From contig JBGFRO010000009.1 of NCBI GenBank assembly GCA_041695085.1, positions 66,925 to 130,924 of the forward strand: DNA of 64,000 bases, in the 5' to 3' direction. This document shows positions 43,034 through 53,200 of the stretch, in pieces. The notes under the pieces are model-generated. The model was not told where the DNA came from and searched no databases. It saw nothing but the letters and a program-made list of their open reading frames with translations. A program made the position numbers and the translations under genes. Positions within the stretch are counted from its first letter, which is position 1. The number at the start of each line of letters is the position of its first letter. This stretch comes from DYFT01 sp041695085 (lineage in GTDB: Bacteria > Bacteroidota > Ignavibacteria > UBA10030).

Positions 43034-44413
43034 ATGTTCTCCTCTATCAAAAAACTTCACTTCGTTGGGATTGGTGGTATTGGGATGAGTGGCATCGCTG
43101 AGATCTTGCTCGATCAGGGATTCCAGATCAGCGGGTCGGACAAAGGATTGAGCGAGGTCACCGAACGCCTCAGGCAACTTGGCGCCATTATTTATGAGGG
43201 ACATAAGCCGGAGCACGTCGGTCCGGACGTCGACGCACTTGTCTATTCCTCCGCCGTCGGACCCGATAATCCCGAAGTACTCGAGGCTCAGCGAAGAAAA
43301 ATTCCTGTCATCCGCCGAGCCGAGATGCTCGCCGAGGTCATGCGCCTCAAGTACGGCATCGGCATTGCAGGCACACACGGCAAAACGACCACGACCTCCA
43401 TGGTCAGCCTGGTCCTGATGGAAGGGAACCTCGATCCCACCGTCATCGTCGGAGGCAAACTGAGCGGGCTCGGTGGAACAAATGCGCGGCTGGGTCGTGG
43501 AGAGTTTATCGTCGTCGAAGCGGATGAATTCGACCGCTCGTTTCTCTCGATCACGCCAACCATCGCCGTTCTGACAACACTCGAGACCGACCATCTCGAT
43601 TGTTACCGTGACCTTGAAGACATCAAAGGAGCGTTTATCCAGTTCGCGTCGAAAGTCCCCTTTTACGGCTTTGTGGTACTTTGTCTCGACGAACCTGCAC
43701 TCCTCGACATCATGCCGCAGTTGAGTAAGAAGAAGATCATCACCTACGGCTTGAATCCACAAGCCGACGTGCAGGCCATTGACATTCGGCACAAAGAGAA
43801 CACGTCGACCTTCACCGTTGAACAAAACGGTAAGGAGCTTGGTCAGATCACGCTTCAAGTCCCCGGTACGCACAACGTGCAGAACGCGCTGGCGGCTATT
43901 GCAGTCGGGCTCGAATTAGGCGTCCCGTTCGAAAAAGTGAAGACCGGCATTGAGAAGTTCACCGGCGTCTATCGCCGTTGGGAGAAGAAGGGGGAGGTGA
44001 ACGGCGTCACGGTGTATGACGACTATGCCCATCATCCGACCGAATGCCGCGCCACCCTTTCCGGAGCAAAAGCCGGCTGGCGTCGTCGCGTTGTCTGCGT
44101 CTTTCAACCGCATCTCTACACGCGCACACGCGACTTTTATGAAGAGTTCGCGAAATCGTTCCTTCTCTCGGATGTTCTGGTGGTCACCGACGTCTATCCC
44201 GCGCGCGAGGAACCGATTCAGGGGGTCACCGGCGAGTTGATCGTGGACGCCGCCAAACGCTTCGGTCACAAAGACGTCCACTATGTCCCGGACAAGAAAC
44301 AGATTCCCCATTATCTCGCTTCCCTTGTGAAAGCCGGTGATATCGTGATCACGATGGGAGCGGGAGATATCTGGAAATACGGCGAAGAGTTTTTAAAGAG
44401 ACAACAAGCATAA
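43034..44413 (+). CDS. murC: UDP-MurNAc:L-Ala ligase MurC
   Basis: 459 residues from the ATG at 43034. N-terminal LHFVGIGGIGMSGIAEILLD, ATP loop GIAGTHGKTTTTSMVSLVL, EADEFDRSFLSITP, TTLETDHLDCY, and C-terminal YDDYAHHPTECRATLSGAKA. It adds L-alanine to UDP-MurNAc, the first stem residue. Next gene murB 11 bp behind. Confidence 0.97.
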   Translation: MFSSIKKLHFVGIGGIGMSGIAEILLDQGFQISGSDKGLSEVTERLRQLGAIIYEGHKPEHVGPDVDALVYSSAVGPDNPEVLEAQRRKIPVIRRAEMLAEVMRLKYGIGIAGTHGKTTTTSMVSLVLMEGNLDPTVIVGGKLSGLGGTNARLGRGEFIVVEADEFDRSFLSITPTIAVLTTLETDHLDCYRDLEDIKGAFIQFASKVPFYGFVVLCLDEPALLDIMPQLSKKKIITYGLNPQADVQAIDIRHKENTSTFTVEQNGKELGQITLQVPGTHNVQNALAAIAVGLELGVPFEKVKTGIEKFTGVYRRWEKKGEVNGVTVYDDYAHHPTECRATLSGAKAGWRRRVVCVFQPHLYTRTRDFYEEFAKSFLLSDVLVVTDVYPAREEPIQGVTGELIVDAAKRFGHKDVHYVPDKKQIPHYLASLVKAGDIVITMGAGDIWKYGEEFLKRQQA

Positions 44414-44424
44414 CTGGTTGATAA

Positions 44425-45342
44425 ATGGTTTCGCTCAGCGATATCAAACAATTCTTCCGCGGCTACATTGGCATCAATGAGCCGATGGCTAAGTATACCT
44501 CCATGCGCGTCGGCGGTCCTGCCGATTATTATCTCGAACCGGCGGACAAGGCGGATCTGGTGGAGATCGTGAAGTACTGTCAGTCAAACAAGTTTCCCTA
44601 CATGATGGTGGGACGCGGGAGCAATCTGCTGGTCAGTGACGAAGGCATCCGCGGCGCCGTCATCAACATCGAGGCTGCACTGCCGCATGTGCGAATGGAA
44701 GGAGATTTGGTGGTGGCGGAGGCGGGCATCACGCTGGCCAAGTTTGTCGATTTCTGTGTGCAGCAAGGACTCGCGGGCGTTGAGATGCTGGCCGGCATCC
44801 CGGGCAGCATCGGAGGGGCGATTGTCATGAATGCAGGAGCCCACGGCGGGGAAATCTCCGATCATCTCATTGAAGTCGAAGTATTCCGCGACGGCAGCGT
44901 ACAGAAAATTCCAAAGTCGGAAGGGGGATTCGCCTATAGAAAGTCTGCGTTGGGAGGTGACATTGTGTTGAGCGCTTCGTTCCGCCTACCGAAAGGGAAC
45001 AAAGAGGAGCTCCTCAACAAACGTCGGGAACTCATTTTGAAACGGAATGCGACGCAGCCCCTCCAACTGCCCAACTCCGGAAGCATGTTCAAGAATCCGC
45101 CGGGCCACTTCGCGGCACGACTGATCGAACAAGCCGGACTCAAAGGAAAGCGCGTCGGGAACGCGCAAATTTCGGAGAAGCACGCCAACTTCATCGTCAA
45201 CCTCGGAGGTGCGAAAGCAACCGATGTGCTGACGCTGATCGATCTTGCGCGACGCACGGTACACCAAAACACCGGTATCCTTTTGGAGCTGGAAGTGAAA
45301 CTGGTTGGTTTTCCCGAAGATATCCGGAGACGAGTGGCGTGA
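44425..45342 (+). CDS. murB: UDP-N-acetylenolpyruvoylglucosamine reductase MurB
   Basis: 305 residues. FAD-binding YTSMRVGGPADYYLEP and YMMVGRGSNLLVSDEGIRG, LAGIPGSIGGAIVMNAGAHG, GSMFKNPPGHFAARLIEQAG (with the Ser that protonates the substrate) and ISEKHANFIVNLGGAKATDV. It reduces UDP-GlcNAc-enolpyruvate to UDP-MurNAc. Type II length (no extra loop). Its stop overlaps the ftsQ GTG start by four bases. Confidence 0.96.
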   Translation: MVSLSDIKQFFRGYIGINEPMAKYTSMRVGGPADYYLEPADKADLVEIVKYCQSNKFPYMMVGRGSNLLVSDEGIRGAVINIEAALPHVRMEGDLVVAEAGITLAKFVDFCVQQGLAGVEMLAGIPGSIGGAIVMNAGAHGGEISDHLIEVEVFRDGSVQKIPKSEGGFAYRKSALGGDIVLSASFRLPKGNKEELLNKRRELILKRNATQPLQLPNSGSMFKNPPGHFAARLIEQAGLKGKRVGNAQISEKHANFIVNLGGAKATDVLTLIDLARRTVHQNTGILLELEVKLVGFPEDIRRRVA

Positions 45343-46085
45343 GCACATCACCAAAGCTGAAGTACGGCTTCGCCTCGCTCCTCGTGTTTGCCGTGGGTCT
45401 CGTGATTGCTTCTAATCTCTGGAAATCGAGTCTCAAAGTGCGGCGTGTTGTCGTCGAAGGTAATCGGATCGTAGAGGCGGGGGAGATTCTCCAGCTCGTC
45501 AAGATTCCCAAAGAGACTCAACTCCACGCAGTCGACCTGATGGAAGTGCGGAAAAATGTATTGAATCATTACTTCATCAAAGAGGCAGTGGTTGAACGAG
45601 ATCCGCCTGCAACCGTGCGAATCGCCGTCACGGAACGATTGCCGCTTGCGATCGTGCATGCGGAACAGATGCTGTATGTGGATGAGGATGGTGTGGTCCT
45701 TCCCCATTCCATCTCGAAAGAACTGTTCGACCTGCCGGTGCTCAGCGGACTTCCCGCCGGGTCTTTACCCAAACCGGGAACGACACTTCAGAATCACGAT
45801 ATCCGGGAAGCGTTGCAGATTCTTGCCGCCTCGAAGCTTGTGAACAACGAATTGTACCATTTCATCTCCGAAGTCCGGTTGCGCAACGGCGGTGATATCG
45901 TTCTCTACGCCGCTGAAGGGGGTGTGCCGATCATATTTGGGAGGGGGGAAATTGCGAGCAAACTTGTTCGCCTTGAAGTGTTTTGGAATGAAGTTGTTCG
46001 TCGGCACGGATCCGAGTTGCTGCAGTATGTCGATCTTCGTTTCGAGGATCAGGTTGTCGTTCGCTGGAATCAGAAAAAAGGATAA
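45339..46085 (+). CDS. ftsQ: Cell division protein FtsQ
   Basis: 248 residues with a GTG start overlapping the murB stop (GTGA). One membrane segment (LKYGFASLLVFAVGLVIASN), then a POTRA-like domain (VRRVVVEGNRIVEAGEILQL, FIKEAVVERDPPATVRIAVT, ERLPLAIVH) and a beta domain (VLSGLPAGSLPKPGTTLQNH, LQYVDLRFEDQVVVRWNQKK). It joins FtsB and FtsL in the divisome. Position between murB and ftsA supports the call. Confidence 0.88.
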   Translation: MSTSPKLKYGFASLLVFAVGLVIASNLWKSSLKVRRVVVEGNRIVEAGEILQLVKIPKETQLHAVDLMEVRKNVLNHYFIKEAVVERDPPATVRIAVTERLPLAIVHAEQMLYVDEDGVVLPHSISKELFDLPVLSGLPAGSLPKPGTTLQNHDIREALQILAASKLVNNELYHFISEVRLRNGGDIVLYAAEGGVPIIFGRGEIASKLVRLEVFWNEVVRRHGSELLQYVDLRFEDQVVVRWNQKKG

Positions 46086-46153
46086 AACCGTCGCCGTCTT
46101 CCGGATCGGGCGCGGCGGTCGATACGTCAACGATCCCAAGGAGAATGTTTTCC

Positions 46154-47404
46154 ATGAGCAATGATATTGCCGTTGGTCTCGATATTGGAACAACAAAAGT
46201 GTGTGCCATCGTCGCTTCGCCGGATGAGAACAATCCGGGGAAGCTGAACATTTTGGGTATTGGCCGTAGTCCCTCTGACGGATTGACGCGCGGCGTCGTC
46301 ACAAACATTGAAAAGACCGTCCGTTCCATCCAGATGGCCGTTGCTGAAGCACAAGCTCAGTCGGGAGTCAAAATCAGTTCCGTTACCGTCGGTATTGCGG
46401 GTGATCACATCCAGAGCTTCCAAAGCCGCGGCGTCGTAGCGATCAGTCGGCCGGACAACGAGATTTCACAGGAGGACGTCGAGCGGCTCATTGAAGATAC
46501 GAAGCGCGTCGCATTGCCGTCCGATCGAAAGATCATCCATGTCATTCCCCAACAGTTCATCGTGGATGGACAAGATAGCATTTATGACCCGGTGGGCATG
46601 TCGGGCGTGCGGATGGAAGCGGTTGTGCACATCATTACGGGACTTGTTACTGCCGCGCAGAACATTTACAAGTGCGTTCAACGAGCCGGATTACATGTGA
46701 ACGACATGGTTCTCGAACCGCTCGCATCGAGCTATGCTGTGTTGGATGATGAGGAAAAGGAAGTCGGCGTTGCCCTGCTAGACATCGGGGGAGGAACGAC
46801 CGATCTCGCCGTGTTCGAAGAGCGAACGATCCGGCACACGGCGGTCATTGGCGTCGCCGGCAAGAAAGTGACAGATGATATCCGCAAAGGACTCGGTATC
46901 CTGACGGAGCAGGCGGAGAAAATCAAAATGGAACATGGCTACGCTTTTATGCCTGCCATCGTGAACAACGAACCGATCATTTTGCCGGGAATCGGCGGCA
47001 GGGCGCCAATTGAAATCGACAAGCGATTGCTCTGTCAGGTGATCCAACCGCGTATGGAGGAGATTTTGGAGATTGCGGCAATGGAGATCAAGCGGTCGGG
47101 CTACTCGAAACATCTCTCAGCGGGCGTGGTGCTCACCGGCGGCGGTTCGCTCATCAAAGGGACGGCCGATCTGGCCCGTGAAGTGCTCGGCATGCCGGTG
47201 AAGATCGGCATCCCCAGCGGCTTTAGTGCGGGCCTCGTCCGCGAGATCGAAAATCCGATCTATGCAACCGGAGTTGGGTTGGTGATGCATGAATTGCGTC
47301 ATCGTGATCGCTCCGCCATCACTGCCGCCGTCACCCCCGAAAAAGGGAAAGGCTCCGTGAAAAGCATTTTCAATCGGATGAAAACATGGTTTGATGAGTT
47401 GTAG
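46154..47404 (+). CDS. ftsA: Cell division protein FtsA
   Basis: 416 residues from the ATG at 46154; the ATG at 46145 has its ribosome site only one base away and is less likely. Actin-like fold: AVGLDIGTTKVCAIVA (phosphate 1), VLEPLASSYAVLDDEEKEVG, ALLDIGGGTTDLAVFEE (phosphate 2), and VVLTGGGSLIKGTADLAREV (adenosine). The C-terminus ends with a hydrophobic/basic helix (KSIFNRMKTWFDEL), the membrane-targeting amphipathic helix. It anchors FtsZ filaments to the membrane. In this cluster it is separated from ftsZ by a four-helix-bundle gene. Confidence 0.95.
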   Translation: MSNDIAVGLDIGTTKVCAIVASPDENNPGKLNILGIGRSPSDGLTRGVVTNIEKTVRSIQMAVAEAQAQSGVKISSVTVGIAGDHIQSFQSRGVVAISRPDNEISQEDVERLIEDTKRVALPSDRKIIHVIPQQFIVDGQDSIYDPVGMSGVRMEAVVHIITGLVTAAQNIYKCVQRAGLHVNDMVLEPLASSYAVLDDEEKEVGVALLDIGGGTTDLAVFEERTIRHTAVIGVAGKKVTDDIRKGLGILTEQAEKIKMEHGYAFMPAIVNNEPIILPGIGGRAPIEIDKRLLCQVIQPRMEEILEIAAMEIKRSGYSKHLSAGVVLTGGGSLIKGTADLAREVLGMPVKIGIPSGFSAGLVREIENPIYATGVGLVMHELRHRDRSAITAAVTPEKGKGSVKSIFNRMKTWFDEL

Positions 47405-47530
47405 TCGAGCTGGCAGAATGCGGATAGCAGACGGCAGATAGCAGACAATACGCGCTTGAGGACAGACTGTAGAAATAGCATAAGAAGCAGCGAGCAGCCT
47501 GTAAACAGCAAAAAAGATGAGCGACAAACG

Positions 47531-47884
47531 ATGCACAATTTCCGCAAGCTAAAAGTGTACCAGCACGCATTGGAATTCACGAGATCGGTTCGCCTCGCAA
47601 CTGAATCGTTTCCGAAACATGAAATGTTCGCGCTCACGGCACAATTTCGGAGGGCCGCTGATTCCATCGTGTTGAACATTGCCGAGGGGGCCGGGAATCG
47701 ATCTGACAGGGAGTTCGCCAAATTCTTAGATTACTCCATTCGGTCCGGACATGAGTGCATTGGATGTATCGATATTGCAGTAGTCAACAAATACCTCGAC
47801 GCAAAAACGCAAGACGGTCTTTTCAAGCAGGCAGATGAATTGATCGCGATGCTCATTGGTTTCCAGAGGTCATTACAAAAATAG
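47531..47884 (+). CDS. Four-helix-bundle protein (S23/IVS-type), inserted between ftsA and ftsZ
   Basis: 117 residues from the ATG at 47531. MHNFRKLKVYQHALEFTRSV, PKHEMFALTAQFRRAADSIV, LNIAEGAGNRSDREFAKFLD and RSGHECIGCIDIAVVNKYLD are the conserved pattern of the four-helix-bundle family (23S rRNA intervening-sequence proteins and relatives). The family is widely distributed as solitary genes in odd positions; function unknown. It is not a dcw gene. Short repeated words such as AGCAGACGGCAGATAGCAG occur before it (about 47415-47450) and CTGCAAACTGTTATCTGCAA after it (about 47999-48020), suggesting a mobile or inserted cassette. Confidence 0.9.
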   Translation: MHNFRKLKVYQHALEFTRSVRLATESFPKHEMFALTAQFRRAADSIVLNIAEGAGNRSDREFAKFLDYSIRSGHECIGCIDIAVVNKYLDAKTQDGLFKQADELIAMLIGFQRSLQK

Positions 47885-48076
47885 GAGCTATCGGAAATCT
47901 GATGTCTGTAAAACGGATGGCGGTTTCCCTTACGTCGTATGCATGTTTTACAGAGAGTTGCCGCTCAGTCACTTTTTTCGAAGACGAATCGTCTGCACTC
48001 TGCAAACTGTTATCTGCAAACTGAGAGATTTCACAACCAACCACCCCTCTCACCAACAACAAAAGGAGACTGCACC

Positions 48077-49252
48077 GTGATAGAACTCGACACCATGGCG
48101 AACCGCGGGGCGAAAATTCGAGTGGTCGGCGTTGGCGGCGGCGGTACGAACGCTGTCAACAGCATGATCGACAAAGGATTGGTCGGCGTTGATTTCATCG
48201 CCATCAATACCGATCTACAAGCCCTGGAGCGCAGCCAGGCACCCCACAAGATTCAGGTGGGCAAAAATTTAACGCGCGGACTCGGTGCCGGTGCCGATCC
48301 CTCTATCGGACACCGCGCCGTCGAAGAGGACCGCGAGGAAATCGCCCGCATGCTCACCGGCAGCGATATGGTCTTCGTCACCGCCGGCATGGGAGGCGGC
48401 ACCGGCACAGGAGGCGCACCGATGGTGGCAAACATCGCGAAGAGCCTCGGCGCTCTCGTGGTCGGCATCGTCACCAAACCGTTCAACAGCGAAGGCAAGA
48501 AACGGATGCTGCAGGCCGAAGAGGGAATCGAAGAGATGAAGAAGCAGGTGGATACTCTCATCGTCATCCCCAATCAAAAGCTGCTCGATATCATCGACCG
48601 CAGTACACCGTTGCTCGAAGCATTTGAGCTGGCCAACCAAGTTCTCTACAATGCTACCCGCGGCATTTCCGAGCTGATCGTTGTGCCCGGACTCATCAAC
48701 GTCGACTTTGCGGATGTGCGAACGATTATGCGCGAGATGGGAGACGCGTTGATGGGAAGCGGCGTTGCCAAAGGCGACAACCGCGCGGTGGAAGCTGCGA
48801 ACATGGCGATCAGCAGCCCGCTGCTCGACGGCGTCTCCATCGCCGGCGCACAGGGCATTCTGGTCAACATCACCGGCGGGCGCAATATGACGCTGGTGGA
48901 GGTCGACGAAGCCACCGGCATCATCCACGATGCTGCAGGCGACGAAGCGAACGTCATCCTCGGAACCGTCATTGACGAAAATCTGACGGATGAAATCATG
49001 GTCACCGTCATCGCAACGGGCTTCAATAAAAAAGCGGCAGCCGTGAAGGCTCCACCGAAGCCGGCAGCCAAATTGATCGATCGCATCCCGTCGGGCCCCG
49101 CCGATCTGCAGAAACTGGATGAACCGACCTTCCTTCGTCGCGGCATCGACATCTCTATCAACGCACAACGCGATCTGCATCGCAGCGAAGATGAGAAAAT
49201 CGATAAGGTCGATCCGGATAAGCCGGCCTTCTTGCGAAAGATCATGGATTGA
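48077..49252 (+). CDS. ftsZ: Cell division GTPase FtsZ
   Basis: 391 residues from a GTG at 48077 with AAGGAG eight bases upstream; the frame is open further upstream, but the ribosome site and the family's usual length support this start. GTP-binding RVVGVGGGGTNAVNSMIDKG, tubulin signature GGGTGTGGAP (from about residue 106), T7-loop region GLINVDFADVRTIMREMGDA. Variable linker of about 50 residues with lysine and proline, and C-terminal peptide DKPAFLRKIMD, which binds FtsA and other partners. Last gene of the cluster, followed by a terminator. Confidence 0.97.
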   Translation: MIELDTMANRGAKIRVVGVGGGGTNAVNSMIDKGLVGVDFIAINTDLQALERSQAPHKIQVGKNLTRGLGAGADPSIGHRAVEEDREEIARMLTGSDMVFVTAGMGGGTGTGGAPMVANIAKSLGALVVGIVTKPFNSEGKKRMLQAEEGIEEMKKQVDTLIVIPNQKLLDIIDRSTPLLEAFELANQVLYNATRGISELIVVPGLINVDFADVRTIMREMGDALMGSGVAKGDNRAVEAANMAISSPLLDGVSIAGAQGILVNITGGRNMTLVEVDEATGIIHDAAGDEANVILGTVIDENLTDEIMVTVIATGFNKKAAAVKAPPKPAAKLIDRIPSGPADLQKLDEPTFLRRGIDISINAQRDLHRSEDEKIDKVDPDKPAFLRKIMD

Positions 49253-49328
49253 TCGGGACGTTTTGCTTCTCCGTTTGTGGTACAGCGATGAACAGATCCC
49301 GCGTTCCTCCCCCTATGTCTCCTTTGAT

Positions 49329-49374
49329 TCCGGTTCCGGATCTTGCGCACTCCGGAACCGGAGTTTTCTTTTTG
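49329..49374 (+). terminator. Rho-independent terminator after ftsZ
   Basis: Stem of 12 bp, TCCGGTTCCGGA (49329-49340) and its complement (49351-49362), 10-base loop, then TTTTCTTTTT. It ends the dcw operon. No other gene in 49253-49520. Confidence 0.88.
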
Positions 49375-49520
49375 TGAGGGAAACAGTTCTCTTTTTTAGC
49401 GTGAGCTGCGTGTCGTTCATCCGGCAGCGATTGCTTCTCACCTCCCCTTTCCCTACATTTTTTCACCAATCGCGCTCCATGTGAAGAAGACAGACGCATC
49501 AAAAGGACACTCAACCGCAC

Positions 49521-50198
49521 ATGTTTCATCGGTCATTTCAGCTTTTGCTCCTCTTTGCTTTCCTGACAGCGACACCTCTCACAGAAGCGCAGACACGTAT
49601 CGAAAGCCAGTTCCGCATCGCACGGCTGAAGTACAGTGGCGGAGGAGATTGGTACAACGATCCGTCCGCCGAGGTGAACCTCCTCCGCTTCGTTGCCGAG
49701 CATACGAACATCGACGTCGATCCACGGTACGAGTTCGTTGAGGTTTCCAGCGACAAGCTCTTTTCGTATCCGATGCTCTTCCTCACAGGCCACGGGAACA
49801 TCGTTTTTAGCGACTCTGAAGTGCAACGCCTGCGCACCTATCTGCTCAATGGCGGCTTCCTGTACGCCGACGACGATTACGGCATGGACAAATCCTTTCG
49901 CAGGGAAATGAAGAAGATTTTTCCGGATCAAGAATTGATCGAACTTCCCTTTTCGTACGGTCTGTACTCCTGTCATTTCGCCTTCCCCAACGGCGTCCCC
50001 AAAACGCATCAGCATGACAATAAGCCCCCACAAGGATTCGGCCTCTTTGTAGAGGGACGACTCGTTGTCTACTACACTTACGAATCGAACCCGAGCGACG
50101 GCTGGGCTGATGCCGAAATTCACGGAAATCCTGAATCGACACGGCAGGAGGCTTTGCGGTTCGGAACAAATATCGTCGTCTGGGCGTTGAGCCGATGA
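49521..50198 (+). CDS. Secreted DUF4159 protein
   Basis: 225 residues. Signal peptide (SFQLLLLFAFLTATPLTEA) followed by the DUF4159 domain: FRIARLKYSGGGDWYNDPSA, NLLRFVAEHTNIDV, YPMLFLTGHGNIVFSD and LRTYLLNGGFLYADDDYGMD, with PSDGWADAEIHGNP near the end. DUF4159 has a flavodoxin/GATase-like fold and is usually encoded in MoxR-DUF58-BatA-type clusters; its role is unknown. Here it stands with a DUF4175 gene 77 bp behind it, without the MoxR or DUF58 genes in this window. Confidence 0.9.
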   Translation: MFHRSFQLLLLFAFLTATPLTEAQTRIESQFRIARLKYSGGGDWYNDPSAEVNLLRFVAEHTNIDVDPRYEFVEVSSDKLFSYPMLFLTGHGNIVFSDSEVQRLRTYLLNGGFLYADDDYGMDKSFRREMKKIFPDQELIELPFSYGLYSCHFAFPNGVPKTHQHDNKPPQGFGLFVEGRLVVYYTYESNPSDGWADAEIHGNPESTRQEALRFGTNIVVWALSR

Positions 50199-50275
50199 CG
50201 ACACATCTTTAACACGATGGAATAGGTTTCAACGTTGCCCTCATCATTTGATCGCTTCCGAGAAATCGAGATGAA

Positions 50276-53200
50276 GTGCTTGCAGAAAACGTCGTGACTG
50301 GCTCCACCAACATATTGCATGAGATTGAAGAGCGTCTCTCGGCGGTGCGTTCACTTCAAATGCGCACCGAACTGAAGTCGCACATTCTCACCTTCAGCAC
50401 CGCTACTCTTCTTAGCCTGACTGCAGCGGGCTTTCTTGAACTCATCTTCCGTTTTAACGCCGCCGGCCGTACCGTTCTTTTCTTCTCTGCTCTGCTCCTT
50501 CTGGCAACGCTCCTGGTGCGCAACGTTATCATCCCAGTTCTTCGCTCACTTGGATGGTTAAGCGTACCTGACAACTTCGAGCTCGCTGAGAAGATTGGTT
50601 CCCACTTTCCTGCTATCAAAGACCGGTTGCTCAATCTGCTCCAGCTGCACGAAGAGCTTCGTTCCGGCCGATCGCTTTACTCACCGGAGCTGATCGACGC
50701 GTCATTCCAGGACCTCGCCTCAGTAGTTCGACCCCTCGATTTCCAAACCACGGTCGACTCCTCATCGGTCAGGAAATCCCTCCGCCACTTCGGCATGGTG
50801 GTCACCGGTGTCTTCCTCCTTGTCCTCTCGTCTCCGACAGGACTGCTCGAAGCCTACGGTCGCTTGCTTGCATTCCGGCAGGAATTTACAGCCCCCACCG
50901 CTTATGACTTCGAGGTCCATCCCGGTAATGCCGACGTTGTGAAAGGGGAACACGTTGAAGTGCGTATTCGCGTGCATTCCAATACAACGGCTCCCCTGCC
51001 GACGTCAGGATTGGAACTATTCTATCAACCTGAAGGACAAGCGATGGCCGAGCATAAGCAGGTGCGTGCGGATTCGACAGGCGTTTTCACAACAACACTT
51101 ACAAACCTCCGCAGTACGACGGAGTATTATGTGAAGCTCGATGGTGTCGAAAGCGATCGCTACACATTGACGGTGGTTGATCTTCCGGTCCTGCGATCTT
51201 TTCAGGTTCGACTCGATTATCCTTCCTACACTCAACTTCCTCCGCGCATGCAAGATGAGTTTGTTGGTGATGTGACCGCACTCGCCGGCACGCGCGTCTC
51301 ACTTTCGGGAACCGTCAGTAAAGAGATCGTTGAAGGAAAGATCATCTTCGACTCAACAAGAACAATTCCGTTGGGAGTTCGTGACGATCTCTTTTCGGGA
51401 GGCTTCATCGTCGAATCGGATGGACAGTATCACATCGAAGTGCGGGATGAGTTATCGCTTACCAACCCGAATCCGATCCGGTACCAGGTTCGCGTCGTTC
51501 CGGACGAACATCCTACGGTCACGATTCTCGAGCCGGGAAGAAATCTCGACATCGCGGGAACACAATCGCTGCCATTGCTGATTCAGGCAAAGGACGATTT
51601 CGGAATTACGGTCATCCGGCTGGCGCATCGATTGATCCACTCCCGTTACGAGCCGCCGCAACAGACCTACCGCTTCATTCCAATTCCGTTTGCTCCGCGT
51701 CGAGAAGGAGCGATGGAAGTTGCGTTCGCATGGGATCTCTCCCCCCTCAGTCTCGTACCTGAAGACGTTGTGGAGTATTACGTCGAAGTGTTCGACAACG
51801 ACGCGGTGCGGGGTCCCAAAAGTGGGCGAAGTCAGACGTATCTGCTTCGACTCCCTTCGCTGGAGGAGGTGTTTGCCGAAGCCGAGCAGGGTCAGGAACA
51901 ATCGCTCGAACAGCTGAAACAATCCCTCGATGAAGCGAAACAGTTGAAGGAGAAATTGGAATCGATCAGCCAAGATTTCAAAACGAACAAGCCGATGGAC
52001 TGGCAGCAACAGAAGAAGTTGGAGGAGATGTCAAAGAAGTACAACGAGCTCCAACAAAGGCTTGCTGAGGCACAACAGACGCTCGATGAAGTGGTGCAGA
52101 AGATGGATCAACAGAACATCCTCTCACAGGAAACGATGGAGAAGTATCTCGAACTGCAGCAACTGTTCGAGCAACTTGACTCCGGCGAGCTTCAACAGAT
52201 TTTGAAGCAGATGCAGCAGGCGATGCAGAACGTCAACCGCGAACAATTGCAGCAGGCACTTCAGTCGATGACATTTTCCGAGGAACGGTTCCGGCAGAGT
52301 ATCGAGCGGACCATCGAACTGTTGAAACGCATTCAGATCGAGCAGAAGCTCGATGAGGTCAGGAAACGAGCCGAAACATTGCTGCAGCAGCAGGAGGAGC
52401 TTCTCGATCAAACCGAGCGTGCACAAGGAGATCAGAAACAGCTTGACGAATTGGCACACCAGCAGCGCGAACTGGCCGAACAAGAGAAGAAGTTGGAAGA
52501 GGCGATGACCGATCTGGAAAGCCGGATGGAGCAGTTTCCCTTAGAGATGCCGGTGGATCAATTTCAGCAGACGCGGCAGCAGCTTCAACAACAGGCCGTG
52601 CCGCAGAAGATGCAGCAAGCGAGCGAGATGATGGCGGGGGGTCAGCCGCAGCAAGCGATGGAGAATCAAGAACAAGCCGCCCAGAGCCTGAAAGAGGCCC
52701 AACAGGGTCTGTCTTCATTGCAGCAACAGATGATGCAACAGCAGCTCCAGTATGTTCTCAATGAAATGCGCAAAGCTACCAACAACCTGCTGGAGCTTTC
52801 GAAGCGGCAGGAGTCGTTGAAGCATCAGTCGCAATCCGCTCCCCCCAATTCTCCGCAGCTCCGACAAAATGCACAGGATCAACTGCGGACGATGCAGGAT
52901 TTGGGAAACGTGGTCCGCGGCTTAACTGAGCTTGCGAAACGCTCATTCGCCGTCACGCCGGAGATGGGCAAAGCGATCGGTGAGGCATTTCAGAAAATGC
53001 AAGGCGCGATGAATAATCTGGAAGCACGGAATGGATTCATGGCCTCTCAGGAGCAGGGGGCGGCGATGAGTTCGCTTAACAAGGCCGCGATGGAAATGCA
53101 ACAAGCGATGCAGAATCTCATGAAGGGGGGCGGCGGTGGAGGAGCCGGAGGCTTGATGCAGCAACTCCAGGCGATGGCTGGCCAGCAACAATCGATCAAT

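Noticed and set aside
43034..44413. Possible MurC-Ddl fusion
   Set aside because: The protein has normal MurC length and no ATP-grasp part.
48269..49180. A 303-codon open frame antisense to ftsZ
   Set aside because: No ribosome site, composition of a mirror frame, and ftsZ is clearly the real gene.
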